DNA of 64,000 nt from Platycnemis pennipes (GCA_933228895.1 OW121852.1:129265544-129329543); one strand, 5' to 3'; positions 1 to 11,762 are shown, numbered from the stretch's first letter. The notes: generated by a model not told the origin, from the letters alone. Program-made: numbers and translations.

Positions 1-1379
1 ATTTGTAGGCACCCGATATATGTGTGGACTTGCTACTGGTGAATCTTGCACAGATGAAGTGTATAATACATTATACAATAATAAATTAATTCTTTATACG
101 ACGTCACCGAAGTACTCTTATGAAATGATAATGTGCCTACTATGGACCATGTCACCCCTGCTTATAACATTTTAGACCAGTTGAATTTACAACTTCTCTC
201 TATTTCGACCCTCTGCCTTCCATGGCAGTAGCTTCATCACTCTTTCATTGTATCTTTGGCAGTTTGTCCAAGTTTTCATCACTTCATACAATGCTCTCTC
301 TAATTAATCCTCAGTGTGTGAAATATTAGCTCCGTTGTCTTCGCCGTTCTCCTCAACATCATTGAACAATGAACTGAAATCTCCAGATTTCCAAGTGGTC
401 TAAGTCATTAGTCTGTAAATTAATTTAAAAGTAAAAAGTGTGCACTTAAGTTATGTAATTAGCTTCCCTGAAAATGGCAACTGGTTTCTTATTTAAATGT
501 TACATTTAATGTTATATTTTGTAAATAATGCTGTTCTATACAATTATGTAAAAGTTCATATGAGTCATTATGTATTACCCTGTTGCTTTTAGGGGTTTTG
601 TACACAAAGCATTGAAGTAAACCTTGAATTTTCCGTTCAAATCTCTGCATGGATATTGGGAAGAAGGAAATAAAACATGGCGTCGCAATATGAATTATAA
701 TTCATGAATTGAAATCATTGGGGATTTCAACATCAAATCATATCAAGTTTTGTATTCAATTAACATCACTGTTATACCATAGGGCCACATGCTTTACAAA
801 GTCTTCATCAAGTCAGGGTTAGGTAGTCAGCAGTCTTTCGTAGGCATTTTTATGAAATCATGTATAAACATGGGGGTTGTGTTTGAAACCGTCGGGATTA
901 CGTTGAATAGGTAACCAAGGAGTCACGTGGTACAAACACGAATGGTTCGCAAATTCAATGGATCTGAATCGCCAATAAAATGATCATTATTGTTTTCACT
1001 CTAGTTTTCCTCATCTGCCTCAAGTATAGAGCCCCTAGATGGAATATGTCACAAGTGTAAACAAAGAATACGGTTGTAATAGACAATTCAAACACACTTC
1101 ATTAGCTACACATACGTGTTTATACGACGTGACTCTTTGGTTACCTATTCGAGACGATCTCGTCAGTTTCAAATACAACCCCATGGAAACTGTTATGAGT
1201 CGAGAAAAGAAGAGATTTCTCACTTCAGAATAAATGTATATTACTGAGTAAATAAATTCATGGTAAATAAATAAAGGTTATTCATGAATTTCACCGCAAT
1301 ATGGATTGCAGTACGTTCGGTCGCGTGACTGAGTCCATTCATAGGAGACTGTGAAATAAAAACAAATGGGTGGGAATGG
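1..1379. other. No recognisable gene
   Basis: AT-rich sequence with no ORF longer than about 65 codons and no family resemblance that I can see. The short ORFs near 1035-1233 overlap on both strands and look like chance. It may be intergenic sequence or old, unrecognisable transposon. Confidence 0.5.
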
Positions 1380-1470
1380 GTTGTACGCCCACATAGCCAT
1401 GGTAGGGGGTAGGGGGGGCCCAGTGCTCTAACCGCTAGGCCACCATGTCCCCAAGTTCCTCTGGAGCAAT
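1380..1470 (-). repeat. tRNA-derived SINE head (partial)
   Basis: Read on the minus strand, GGTGGCCTAGCGGTTAGAG closely resembles a tRNA D-arm / Pol III A box (TGGCCTAGCGG). It is followed by C-rich sequence instead of a normal T-arm, so it is a SINE or decayed tRNA pseudogene rather than a working tRNA gene. No B box in register was found. Confidence 0.45.
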
Positions 1471-1723
1471 TCAACATTTCTGGTTAAGTAAGGCACATCT
1501 TACCAACATTAGTCAACATAAACGTTACCTGGAGAACATACTCAGAAACCTAACTACAGATTCAACAGAATATCTTGATCTAATCAAACTTCAACAATAT
1601 TAAGCCTCACGTTATAGGTCTGAGTGCCTTTAGTATAATGTCTACTGCAGAGTTATTAGAGCATTCTTAGATTATAATCAATATAGAGACCCTTGAGTGC
1701 ATTGATCATAAAAAAATTAGAAA

Positions 1724-2105
1724 GGGGGCGTTTACTCGGAACCGAAATCGCAATTTTGTACACGAAATCGTTAGTAGGAAACGAAAAAAGATTTTTTGTG
1801 AAAAAATTAATCTTCTAACCACAACCATTCACTCATAAATCAAAAATTAAAAAAAGCAATAAGCCCACCGAAAAAGCTGCTGTGATAACATTGTCGTCAT
1901 TTTCCTCCCCTCCTTGACTGCTTTTAGGGAAAGGGAAGGGAGTGGACGGGGGTTCTCGGAAGGTAGGTTCGCACAGATAATGTGGCAACTGTCCTATTGG
2001 CAGAGTCAGCTGTGTCAACACCACCTCGATTAGAAGGCCTTAGTGCTCAAAGTTCGAAATCCTCTGACGTCATCATCCGGAGGCCTATTCCTCCTTGACA
2101 ACGAG
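1724..2105 (+). mobile_element. Left end of a GGGGGCGTTTAC-type DNA element
   Basis: The sequence starts GGGGGCGTTTACTCGGAACC and stays closely similar (roughly 85% by eye) to 44968-45265, a complete small element of the same family. Here the similarity stops near 2020 and the sequence continues into a THAP-domain exon, whereas the 44.97-kb copy goes straight to its other terminus. The simplest reading is that this is the end of a longer, once protein-coding relative of that MITE. No matching right terminus was found nearby. Confidence 0.6.
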
Positions 2106-2141
2106 GTAAGTTTGTATTTATGCATCGTTGTATCAATTAAA

Positions 2142-2294
2142 ATGGTTTATAAATGTTGTGTTCCTAACTGCCGTGGAAATTATTCGAGCAGTGAGAAAGT
2201 GTCAGTGTTTCGTTTTCCAGAAGACGACGAGCTGAAGAAAAAGTGGATAAGGATTATTCCGAAGGACAAATTCATACCAACTGCACATTTGAGG
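2142..2294 (+). CDS. THAP zinc-finger protein, exon 1
   Basis: The 51 codons begin MVYKCCVPNC and contain the first half of a THAP domain: the C-x4-C pair (Cys5 or 6 and Cys10), FRFPED at residues 23-28, and the conserved Trp at 36 in KKKWIR. The exon ends in AGG followed by GTAAGT, phase 0. THAP domains are DNA-binding C2CH zinc fingers found in P-element transposases and in host transcription factors. The second Cys-His pair should come from the next exon, which is damaged. Position 420 bp inside a transposon end suggests a transposase origin (inference), but a domesticated or host gene is not excluded. Confidence 0.6.
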
Positions 2295-2554
2295 GTAAGT
2301 TAGAAACAGTACAAAGAATATGTTTTTGGTGTAATGTGCTTGTATTAAGCTTGCTTCCAACTAATATGCTTGTTCTTCGGAGTTAATATTTGTCGTAGAA
2401 ATTATATAAAGAAAGCATTACCAAACGTTATCATTAACCAACGAAACATTATCGTAGTTGAAGTATTATATTTCATTAAAAAGTTAAGGAGCAAAGGCCT
2501 TAATTTTTTGTTTACGATTCAGTTTTAAAAATGCTTTTACTACCAATTTTTCAG

Positions 2555-2758
2555 GAATGCTAAAGCATTTTCAGGCACATGATGTTTTATGGCATTCATC
2601 CATATTGGACCAGAAGACTGGGAGAAGAAACTGTCCATGCAACAGCTTTGAGTATTCACAGCTACATCGTAACTATGCTTGCTCAACCTGACTACCTCTG
2701 GTTTGGGATAGGTCACATGTTGTGGCAGTATCTGAGAAGCAACCACATCAACGAGGAG
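2555..2758 (+). pseudogene. THAP protein exon 2, frameshifted
   Basis: After the acceptor TTTTTCAG the first two codons are Glu-Cys. A two-base remnant then precedes AAG CAT TTT (Lys-His-Phe), so the C-x2-H-F signature of the THAP domain is present but broken by a 1-bp loss. The restored frame continues through KTGRRN and NYACS. A second shift then leads to PDYLW, which resembles the usual proline-rich end of a THAP domain. The exon ends at GAG followed by GTAAGC. Two shifts in about 200 bp indicate a pseudogene or poor sequence. No downstream transposase domain is visible. Confidence 0.45.
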
Positions 2759-3420
2759 GTAAGCATGAAAATAAAAGAGAACAAGAGATTAGAAATTCAA
2801 CAACAGGTTTAAGCATGTAAAGCACAAATGATCAACTTAATGAATTGACAAATTTAAAGACTCTTCAACAAAGAGGACAGGCTCTATATGATACATCAAC
2901 GGTCTCTGCCATTCGAGTTACATATTTGCCAATATGGTTCTTCTGAGAACAATAAATATCTCCAGAAGGTAGAAAGATTGTAAGATGTCCATTTTATTAT
3001 GTTAGCATCAGCCAAACTGTATGCCCACAACTATTAATTACACTGTAAGCAAAAACCATGATTCCTCTGAATAATAAGTACACAATAATTAATTAGTGAT
3101 GAATAATTAGAGAACTCTTCTTAGCACATATCTTTAAGTATTGCAGAACAAGATTCTCACAATGCTTAACTTTCCAATCAATCTGCACCCACAAATAAAA
3201 ATATTTTTATCAATTTCCCCCTCACTCATTCTCCTCTCAATCAATTTGTATTTCCAACAAAATGTCAAACGTGAATGAACCCACCGTAATAATATATGAA
3301 TCATTGTAAGGCTGTAGTGGAGTTTCAATGCTTTTTCTGGGAGACAAATGCTCTCTAAAAAATAAAACTTGTAATACCTCAATGTTGATACATAAATGAG
3401 AAAAATAACTGTACACTAGC
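2759..3420. other. No recognisable gene
   Basis: AT-rich sequence after the THAP exons. I looked for further transposase-like frames on the plus strand and saw none that continue over more than a few dozen codons. Confidence 0.4.
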
Positions 3421-3545
3421 CCATCAGCCCTGAAGATGGAGAACGACTCGGTCTCCGAAACGTCGGCGGTAATGGAACAGCTTACCCGGTGGAAGACCCG
3501 AATAGACTTCACCACAGCTATTCGCTGGGAGAACCTCAAATCTTT
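3421..3545 (+). repeat. Retroelement 3'-tail-like repeat
   Basis: It contains CCTGAAGATGGAGAACGAC followed by TCTCCGAAACGTCGG. The CCTGAAGATG...GAAAC pattern also occurs at 11700-11762 and on the minus strand at 14186-14230. I know this pattern from 3' ends of dispersed arthropod retroelements, but I cannot assign the family from this piece. Confidence 0.4.
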
Positions 3546-3830
3546 TTTAACTGTACACTAGTTGTGCTTAAGATATCAGCTTTGCATCACAGCTTGTATC
3601 AGTCTACTCGTATATAATACTAAAGTATATGACAAACATATATATGTAGTATATTGTTTACAGCTTAAGTCAAGAGCTGTCACATTTTTCTCCGACATAA
3701 ACTTTCCTTAAGACCACCTAGTATTTTTGAAATTCATTGAACTTACCAACCTGAAATTCATTGGGATTATCAGCAATGTTGGCGAAGTCCAATGAATTTC
3801 AGTGTTCAGCATACCAAACTGATCCTTATA

Positions 3831-6047
3831 CAGTAAACCCTCAATAATATGAAGCACGATTATACAAAGTTTCGGTTATATGAAGAAAAACGGCCGGCCA
3901 CGAAAATCCTAGAGTGATAGCATGGCAATATTCGATAATACGAAGTTTTGAAAATACGAATTTTTCGAAATTACAAACTTCGGGCCCGGTCTCCAGGAAC
4001 AAATGGAATACGTTTTTACGAACCTCTGCGAAAAACTGCTTCAGCAAAACTAATTTTGACTACGTAGACATCTAACAAATCAGTGTTGCCGATTGTGGTT
4101 CTTCAAAAATGAAATGCGTGAATAGTAGTGCATTCATCTCCCACATAGTATTCCAGTCTCTCCCCATAATTTTCCGCATGTAATTCTGCGTATCAATTAG
4201 ACAATGAGTAATGTGGAAATCGTAGTTAATGCCGTTATTTATCCTGGATATTATTTGTTTTACCTGCTACCAGCATTCTCATAATGTCCATGGTTCTCTT
4301 TTAATTAAAGCATACGTGTGACGGCACATACCGTGCTCGCCTCCATGCACCTGGAATTATGGCAGTTCAAATTCTCTGTGAACCCTACCTCGTCCTTTAA
4401 GGCGAGCAATCCTAGCTCAGCTCTCCGTGAAGGGGCTGTCCACACCAAAATCTTGTAGCGTGGACGGGTTGAGTGAGGGTGGGTGATGCAGTTAGGAAAT
4501 TTGGGCGGGTTGTGTTGGTGGGGCTAAGGATTACGACGGCCGGGGAGTTTGGCTTTACGGTGCATGGGGGGGAAGAGGGTCTGGTTGTGGAGAGGGAAGG
4601 TCCCAGTTGCGGGCGTATCCTTTAAGAGGCCTTCAAACGGGCGCCAAATCCGGGAGACCCTCGCCCGCCCGTGCCGGACGCCCTCACCTGTGTTCACCTC
4701 TGCCTGTGTGACATAGACGCCCGACCGTGCCCGTTCCCCCTGGGTGCCTGCATCCTAGGCGGGTGCCCGGGTTGCTCACCCAAACTGAAGGGAGGGGTGG
4801 TAAAAGAGTGAGCAAAAAATATTGCAAATGGTAAAGACCCTTGAGAAAGATACGCAGCGGTGACGACCTTAGGGTGGTCACCCGCACCAGCCGACGGGTG
4901 ACCGCATATAGTCGGCAAGTTTTCCATTAGGTTACATTCGTAATACTTCGAAAAGTCCGTCAAATGTCTTCGAGTTGAGCCTCTCTCTTTATCTCTCACA
5001 CACAGGCGGGCGACCCTCACCCTTATTTTGCACCCATGTGCAGGCCTCTAGTTTCTTTCTCTCTCTTGCCGAGCTTGAAAGAGGGGAGGGAGTGGGTGGA
5101 TGGTATCATGGAATGTCTGCAAGGTTCCTTCTTCTTCTTCTGGGCAACCCTTGGGGGTGCGTGGAGGTGGCTGATTGGAACCGATTCGGGTGTTGAGTGC
5201 AAAGGGGAGGGTCAGGGATGCGGTGTCCTTTGTAATAAGGAGTGTCTTCGACCACTCCTCACACTCTGACACCTCTAGACCATCCCCTTCGCTTCCCTCC
5301 CTTCCCCCCGATATCCCCCGAAGATTCAACCGTAACCACCTGCACTTGCCCCCCAGGGTTGCCCAGGAGAAGAGGAAGGAACGCCACAGACGTTACCCCA
5401 CGCCCTTAAAGCTCAGCAAGACAGATAAAGATACGTCATATAATCCTTGAGGAGACGATGTGTAAAATATGCCGAATCATGCCCCATTTGTCATCAAGGT
5501 CTTATTAGTAGAAAAGAAACAATATTACCTCCCAAGATCATTTATTCCGCTGACGATAGACGGAAGACGCAACAAGTAATAACCTGCGAATGATTTTTTC
5601 TGGAAACGGGCTTAGTTCCGTGCTTTTTTATAGCTATGATTGGGCGATAGTGGACAACTAGAGCACGGTTGGGCCAGCTGCCATCATAACAGCATGCATG
5701 TTTGAAGCAACTGTCTATTTTTAGCATCCATACTAGATTCCCGTCTTTACTGACAATTCCGAATTTAAAATTCATATTAAAATGCTCAACTTTCGTTTTC
5801 TATATTTTTTCGATACTGGGACGAAATTTTATCGACACTACGATCGCTGACTTAAAAGCATTGACACGTGAATGCTTTCACGAACGACCACAAAAGATAC
5901 ACGAAGTTGCCGAAGAGAACAAAAGTTAGAGAAAACAAGGATAAAAGTTTTTCACAACTTTTTTACAATGTTCGAAATTAAGAAATTCTCAATTACGAAG
6001 TGCCGATTTTCCGGTCCCGCTGACTTTGTATTATCGAGAGTTTACTG
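3831..6047. mobile_element. pogo/Tigger-like DNA transposon relic
   Basis: The left end CAGTAAACCCTCAATAAT and the right end ATTATCGAGAGTTTACTG form imperfect inverted termini. Both are flanked by TA (3829-3830 and 6048-6049), the target expected for Tc1-mariner-pogo elements. CAGTAAACCCTC is typical of pogo/Tigger termini. Subterminal sequence contains CGATAATACGAAG-like motifs. No DDE transposase frame remains, and a GC-rich segment with different composition sits in the middle (about 4320-5455). It is dead and probably old. Confidence 0.55.
4320..5455. other. GC-rich insert, unidentified
   Basis: This stretch is much richer in G and C than the AT-rich sequence on either side and holds overlapping ORFs of 70-110 codons on both strands. 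None has a recognisable domain, and the overlap in several frames is what GC-rich sequence gives by chance. It lies inside the pogo-like relic, so it may be a later insertion such as an untranslated end of a retroelement. Confidence 0.35.
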
Positions 6048-6900
6048 TAAGAGTCTGTCAACTTCAATGCTCATATGCATCAATGTACTAGATTAGGTAT
6101 TTTATCCACCACTCCTTGGCACCAAACATGAAGCCAGTTTCATGGCTGGCAACCTACCAACCCCAAACCTCCCCCCCCATACACAGCAGCTTGTCAGGTG
6201 ACCAATAGAATTAATTTATTTTTCCTTTCCTGTTGTAAATTGTCATTCTGAAGCAGAAGCATTCTGCACTTATCATCACATCACCTAGTCTCGTCATCCT
6301 AATTGAGTTATTTCAAAGATTGTTATTCCTAAGATGTTTGTATTTGGGTGATTGTTGTTGATCATCTCTGCGGCTATATTCACCATTCCAAATTTCGCAA
6401 TGATGAGAGCCATTCTTAATTTTAAAAATACTCTCCCTGTTTGTTGACGCTTGTTTTATTAGAAACGAGCATTTTGATCCACATTCACCATTTGTGGCTG
6501 TAAGTTCTAGTTGGCTGCTTTATGGGCACACACACATCTTCATGGATGGGGAAAAGCACTTGTTCCAACAACAGAGAAAGGTATTGGAGTCCCTATCACA
6601 ACAGACACCAGAATATAGCATTTTCAAATTTCACTTCGTAGCACCATCAATTTTACTTTATAGAAATCTGTAGCACCTATAAATGTTTAGCACCTTAGTG
6701 GAAATAAAATGGAAAAACAGGTGGTTTTGCAAAATTATAAAAAAGTACAAAAATATATTCACATTCCATAAGTATTTTACTATATTTATTAATACGAAAA
6801 TTAGAAGAATAATATGGGTTGTAAATGTTCTGAAACACATCTTGTTATTCAGTAGCCTTAATTAGAATTTTGAACTTAACCTTGTTAAGTACTGAGCATG
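6048..6900. other. No recognisable gene
   Basis: AT-rich. The two 60-codon ORFs near 6660-6865 are antisense to each other and are composition artefacts. Nothing else was seen. Confidence 0.4.
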
Positions 6901-8165
6901 TCATTTCAGTGAAAAAATACCAGGCTTCATTGGCTGAGGAAACTCCGAATCAACATTGCTTATGGCAGTCCATGTTGTATGCATAGCTGCATTACAAAAT
7001 CCTGTTTTGCCAATTTTGTAGTGAGCAGAATCAGCTTAATTTCACAGGTGTCTTCTTTTACTTGCCGAAGAAGACAGCAATGGAATTATCTGTAGCCATC
7101 TAGGAAGCAAATCCATGCTCAGACCCTAAATTCATAGAAACTTGGTTTTGTAGCTTTAACAGCTACCTCAACCACCATGACATATGATTAAATTTAAGTA
7201 TTTTGATATTGGCCCAGGAACCAGCATGTTATTAAATACAAGGTGAAAAACCAAGACTAATCGGGAGAAGCCTCACTACAATTGCCTGATTAAATAGGGT
7301 CCCTGTGTCTTTGTAAAGTTTATTTGCATCGTATGACTTAGTGTTGCAAATTAATTTTTGTGGACCTCTTTGAAATGCCAATTCTAGGCTCATGACTGCC
7401 AAAACTTTTTCGCTGGCATTTCTAAAGCCAGCCAAGAACCTAGTTGTTTTTCTGAGAAGGAACCATTGGCATACTGCTTGAGTGACTGACTAAGTGACTC
7501 CAAACTATCCAAACGCATGTTGGCAAATGGGTACTTTGATCCTTCTTATGCTTTCATCAAATCTGTGAATAGCTGGCAGATCTTGGAAAGAGAGAAAACT
7601 TGAGCTCTCAGCATCAAAGATTCAAATTTATTCTCAGACACACAGGGATGGAAATGGCATTTACCACGTCATACTCGATTCAAGAGCATATGTTCCCAGG
7701 TACTTGACGCTTCAAGAATTTCACCATGTGATTGCATGCAAATAATCCAGGGGCCACATCTTCCTACAAGACTTGCATAGGCCTGTTTCATTTTTCTCCC
7801 TTGTAGGAACACCACCTTCACTTTGGAGACCTGAATATTTAATTCAGGCAGCTCTTTCATGAACCAGTCTGTGGATTGATATTTTATTTTATTTCCTTCC
7901 ATGAACACTTGTGGATTGATATTTTGGCTTGTGGCATTTTAATTATTCTGCTTGTTTTCATCCCAATCACGTTTACAACATTGACAAAGTGTTGGAAGTC
8001 ACAGAATGAGGTAGGTGGAACTACCAACCTTATCACTGGCAAACCTACAATGTTGCCAAGGAAATTGAGGGATATTTTTTGCGTGCGAGTTTTTCCAGGG
8101 CTCACAGTGCTGCGCTTGGACGTCAAGATTTTTGACAGCTCAACATTATGAATGGCATTACCAAC
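6900..8165 (-). pseudogene. Unrecognised decayed coding sequence
   Basis: Read on the minus strand from about 8165 down to about 7230, frames with protein-like composition follow each other with shifts and stops. Segments include GLPVIRLVVPPTSFCDFQHF, then WFMKELPELNIQ, then LMLRAQVFSLSKICQLF and LGSWLALEMPAKKFW. The blocks are collinear and low in repeats, which suggests one old open reading frame of about 350 residues now interrupted several times. I do not recognise the family. A transposon protein or retrocopied host gene are both possible. Confidence 0.35.
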
Positions 8166-8199
8166 TTCATGAAAACTTCCTAATGAAAAACAAAAAGCA

Positions 8200-9735
8200 G
8201 AGGAGTTCCTGTATAAAGACCAATTCGGATTCAGGAAAAGTAAGGGTACGAGAGAAGCAAGATTGGCTCTTAGGCTGCTCATAGAGAAGAGAATGGAGAA
8301 GAACAGGCCGACGTTCATTGCATTTGTGGATTTAGAGAATGTTATGACCGTTATGGAGTTCAAATAATAGTGCATTGCATTTCAGGAACAGGATTTGTAT
8401 TCACTTATATAAAGACACAGGAAGCAATCACAAAGGCTTGTTACAGAGAAGGCTTTTGACAAAGTGGATTGGAATTCGATGCTTGAAATTCTGAAGGGAA
8501 TTGGAGTGTCCTACAACGACCGAGGAATTATCCAGTCTGTATAAAAACCAAGTTGCTGTGATTAAATCTGGACCCAGCTGTGAAGAAGCAAGATTAAGGA
8601 AAGGAGTGAGACAAGGCTGTGAACTGTCTCTCCTTATTTTAAATGTTTACATCGAGAGAGCCATCAATGAAATCAAAGAGAGGTCTTCTAAAGTGAATGT
8701 CCATGGAGAAAAAATAAGCATGCTGCGATTCGCTTTCTTCTTGGAAGAAGAAAAGTTGTTGTCAAGATGAAGCCATCGATCATGGAAGAAGTCTTAGACT
8801 TGATTGAAGAAAGAAGAAAGCACAAGAAAGCGAAAACTGAGGAAGGGCAGCTTTGCTACAAAAGAATAAGGAACACAATCAATCACCAAGCCAGAAAAGC
8901 CAGAGAAATGTGGATAAAGAATCTATGCAAAGATGTACAAAACAACCTTGCACTAGGAAAGCTGAAAGCTGATGACACATGTATCAAAGATACTGACAAG
9001 GATCATCTGCAGAAGAATAGAACGAAAAGCAGAGGAGTTCCTGGACGAAGATCAATTCGAATTTAGGAAAAGTAAGGGCACAAGGAAATCAATATTGGCC
9101 CTTAGGATACTCATGGAGAAGAGAATGGAGAAGAAAAAACCGATGTTCATTGCATTCGTAGTTTTATAGAAGGCTTTTGACAACGTGGATTAGAATTCAA
9201 AGCTAGGAATTCTGAAAGGAATTGGAGTGTCCTACAATGACTGAAGAATTATCCATAGTTTGTATAAAAATCAAGTAACTGTGATTAAATCTGGACCCAG
9301 CTGTGAAGAAGCAAGATTAAGGAAAGGAGTGAGACAAGGCTGTGAACTGTCTCCCGTAATTTTAGATGTTTACATCAAGAGAGCCATCAATGAAATCAAA
9401 GAGAGGTCTTCTAAAGTGAATGTCCATGGAGAAAAAATAAGCATGCTGCGATTCGCTGATCACATAGCACTCATAGCAGAGACAGAGAGGAATCTGAATA
9501 AGATGCCCATGGAAAGGACAATGGCCAGACATCAGCTGAAGATCAATACGAAGAAGACTAAGACATTGGCGTGCAGCAAGAGAGAGGAGGCCAAAACCAA
9601 CGTTAAACTAGGAAAACAAAAACTGGAGGATGTGAAAGATTTCTGGGGTGTATTACTTTGAGTTAGTTAATGTGGATGTGAAAGAGTTCTGTTACCTAGG
9701 AAGCCAAGTAACCAATGATGGACGAAGCAAGAAAG
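8200..9735 (+). pseudogene. Rearranged LINE reverse transcriptase fragments (family 1)
   Basis: Two head-to-tail partial copies of the same reverse transcriptase are present. Copy one (about 8217-8760) has DQFGFRKSKGTR, the finger motif, then an AFDKVDW-like block and RKGVRQGCELS, and stops at MLRFA just before the catalytic box. Copy two restarts upstream of the RT domain (8767, RRKHKKAKTEEGQ) and repeats the same blocks to RFADHIALIAET, the FADD catalytic box with its second Asp changed to His, and on to the thumb near 9660. Stops and shifts occur throughout. The same family is present in opposite orientation at 9942-11668, so this cluster probably arose by repeated insertion and local rearrangement. 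Confidence 0.75.
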
Positions 9736-9762
9736 AGAAATAGTGAGTAGAATAGCCCAGGC

Positions 9763-9899
9763 AAGTGAGGGGGAAGAGACTGGAGTTGGAGTGTTGTGCT
9801 ATGGGTGTTATGCTATGGCTGAGGGTCCAAACCCCCGTTTCCCCCTCTGCCTCCTACCCGTAGCACCACACTCCGACTCCAGTCCCTTTCCCCTCACTT
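9763..9899. repeat. Foldback repeat (inverted arms about 45 bp)
   Basis: The left arm from AAGTGAGGGGGAAGAGACTG pairs with the right arm ending CCCTTTCCCCTCACTT, separated by about 50 bp. Several mismatches are present. It sits between two opposite copies of LINE family 1. Likely a small foldback MITE or the scar of a rearrangement. Confidence 0.55.
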
Positions 9900-9941
9900 C
9901 CCCTCTTATCCCTTAAACACCTGTATTTGTATATACTATAT

Positions 9942-11668
9942 CATCATCATCAAGGGTCAGAAATCCTAGGATTGGTTTGACGCAGCCCTCCACTCGATTC
10001 TTCTATCGGCCAACCTCTTCATACTAACGTAGTTCCTCTCTTTCACGTCCTTTACAACCTGTTCTATGTAACTCATACGAGGCCTGCCTTTTCCGTTCTT
10101 CCCGTTCACTTTTCCCTCGACGATTGTCTTCATCAGACCATCGTGTCTTAAGATATGGCCGATTAGGTTGTCCCGTCTTCTTTTTATAGTTTTCAGCAGA
10201 CTTCTCTTTTCTCCCACTCTTCTTAAGACTTCTTCATTTGTCACTTGATCGATCCATTTTATCTTTATCTTCATCATTCTTCGATAGCACCATATCTCGA
10301 AGGCTTCCACCATTTTCTTCTCCGCTGCTGTCATCGTCCATGCTTCACTGCCGTAAATAAACATGCTCCAGATATACGTTTTGATGAATTGCTTCCTTAC
10401 TTCCAAGCTTGTATTTCCAAGTGGAAGTAGATTCTTCTTTTGGTAGAATGCCCTCTTTGCCTGGGCTATTCTACTCACTATGTCTTTCTTGCTTCGTCCA
10501 TCATTGGTTACTCTGCTTCCCAGGTAACAGAACTCTTTCACCTCTTCCAGTTTCTGTTTTCCTACTATAACGTTGGTTTTGGCCTCTTCTCTCTTGCTGC
10601 ACACCAATATCTTAGTTTTCTTCTTATTGATCTTCAGATGATAACTGGTCATTGTCCTTTCCGTGGTTTTTAGCATCTTATTCAGCTCCTTCTCTGTCTC
10701 TGCTATGAGAGCTATGTCATCAGCAAATCGTAACATACTGATTGTTTCTCCGTGGATGTTCACTCCAGAACACTTCTCCTTGACTTCATTGATGGCTCTC
10801 TTGATGTAAACATTAAATATTATGGGAGACAGTGCACAGCCTTGTCTCACTCCTTTCCTTATTCTTGCTTCTTCACAGCTGGGTCTGGATTTAATCACAG
10901 CTACTTGGTTTTTATACAAACTGTGGATAATTCTTCGGTCATTGTACGACACTCCAATTCCTTTCAGAATTCCAAGCATTAAATTCCAACCACGTTGTCA
11001 AAAGCCTTCTCTAAATCCACAAATGCAATGAAGGTCGGTTTGTTCTTCTCCATTCTCTTCTCTAAAAGCAGCCTAAGGGCCAATATTGCTTCTCTTGTGC
11101 CCTTACTCTTTCTGAATCCGAATTGATCTTCATCCAGGAACTCCTCTGCTTTTCATTCTATTCTTCTGTAGATTACCCTTCTCAATATCTTCGATGCATG
11201 TGTCGTCAGAATTATAGTCCTAAAATTTTCACATTTCTCCGCTCTCTTCTTTTTGGGAATAGGAATTATGATGTTTTTTTTCGAAGTCCCTGGGTATTTC
11301 TCCTGTTGAGTACATGTCGCAGATGGCCTTGTAGAGATGGGCCAATGTCCTCTCTTCAGCATTCCTTATCAGTTCTGCGGGGATATCATCAATTCCAGGA
11401 GCCTTATTCATCCGAAGGTCCCTTACTGCTGTGTCAAATTCCGATATTATTATCGATGCTCCCATATCATCCTTATCGACTTCGCTTTCCTCTTCAACAA
11501 CTTTCGTGCTGAGATTGTTCCTGTTGTATAACTCTTCCAGATATTCTTTCCATCTCTTCACTTTGTCTTCATTTTCAATCAAAAGTTCTCCATTCTTGTC
11601 TCTTATAGCATTGCATCTTGTGCTCCGTTCCTTGAAGTGGTTCCTCACTATCCTATAGGCAGCTTCCA
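9942..11668 (-). mobile_element. 5'-truncated LINE, family 1, with target-site duplication
   Basis: The frame 10979-9966 gives 337 residues with RKGVRQGCALSP, the catalytic RFADDIALIAET and the C-terminal part of an endonuclease-RT polyprotein. Upstream pieces at 11362-11153 and 11669-11229 supply the fingers (APGIDDIPAEL) but are out of frame. The 3' end on the minus strand carries GATGATGATGA. An 11-bp direct repeat ATATACTATAT flanks the copy at 9931-9941 and 11669-11679, which marks both ends and shows 5' truncation by target-primed reverse transcription. Resembles LINEs annotated in arthropods as craniofacial development protein 2-like; clade not resolved. Confidence 0.85.
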
Positions 11669-11699
11669 ATATACTATATACAGTTGCAAATATGACTAT

Positions 11700-11762
11700 T
11701 GTACCTGAAGATGTCAGTAAGTGTATGAAACCCAGGTCATAACAATAAACCTTTATAATTGA
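11700..11762 (+). repeat. Retroelement tail-like fragment
   Basis: CCTGAAGATGTCAGTAAG then GTATGAAACCC, ending in an AATAAACC-like stretch. It has the same overall pattern as 3421-3545. Lies just outside the target duplication of the LINE to its left, so it is older than that insertion. Confidence 0.35.

Noticed and set aside
1380..1470. A functional tRNA gene
   Set aside because: The D-arm-like part is good but the anticodon and T arms are replaced by a C-rich tract, so no cloverleaf forms.
4684..5450. Overlapping ORFs of 67-108 codons in the GC-rich segment
   Set aside because: Four overlapping frames on both strands without domain resemblance. Expected by chance in GC-rich DNA.
7884..8375. 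A 163-codon minus-strand ORF taken as one gene
   Set aside because: Its first ~70 codons are antisense to LINE family 1 RT (8217-8350). Only the part below about 8165 could belong to the unrecognised relic.
10245..11658. Plus-strand ORFs of 60-129 codons opposite LINE family 1
   Set aside because: Antisense to the reverse transcriptase; no independent support.
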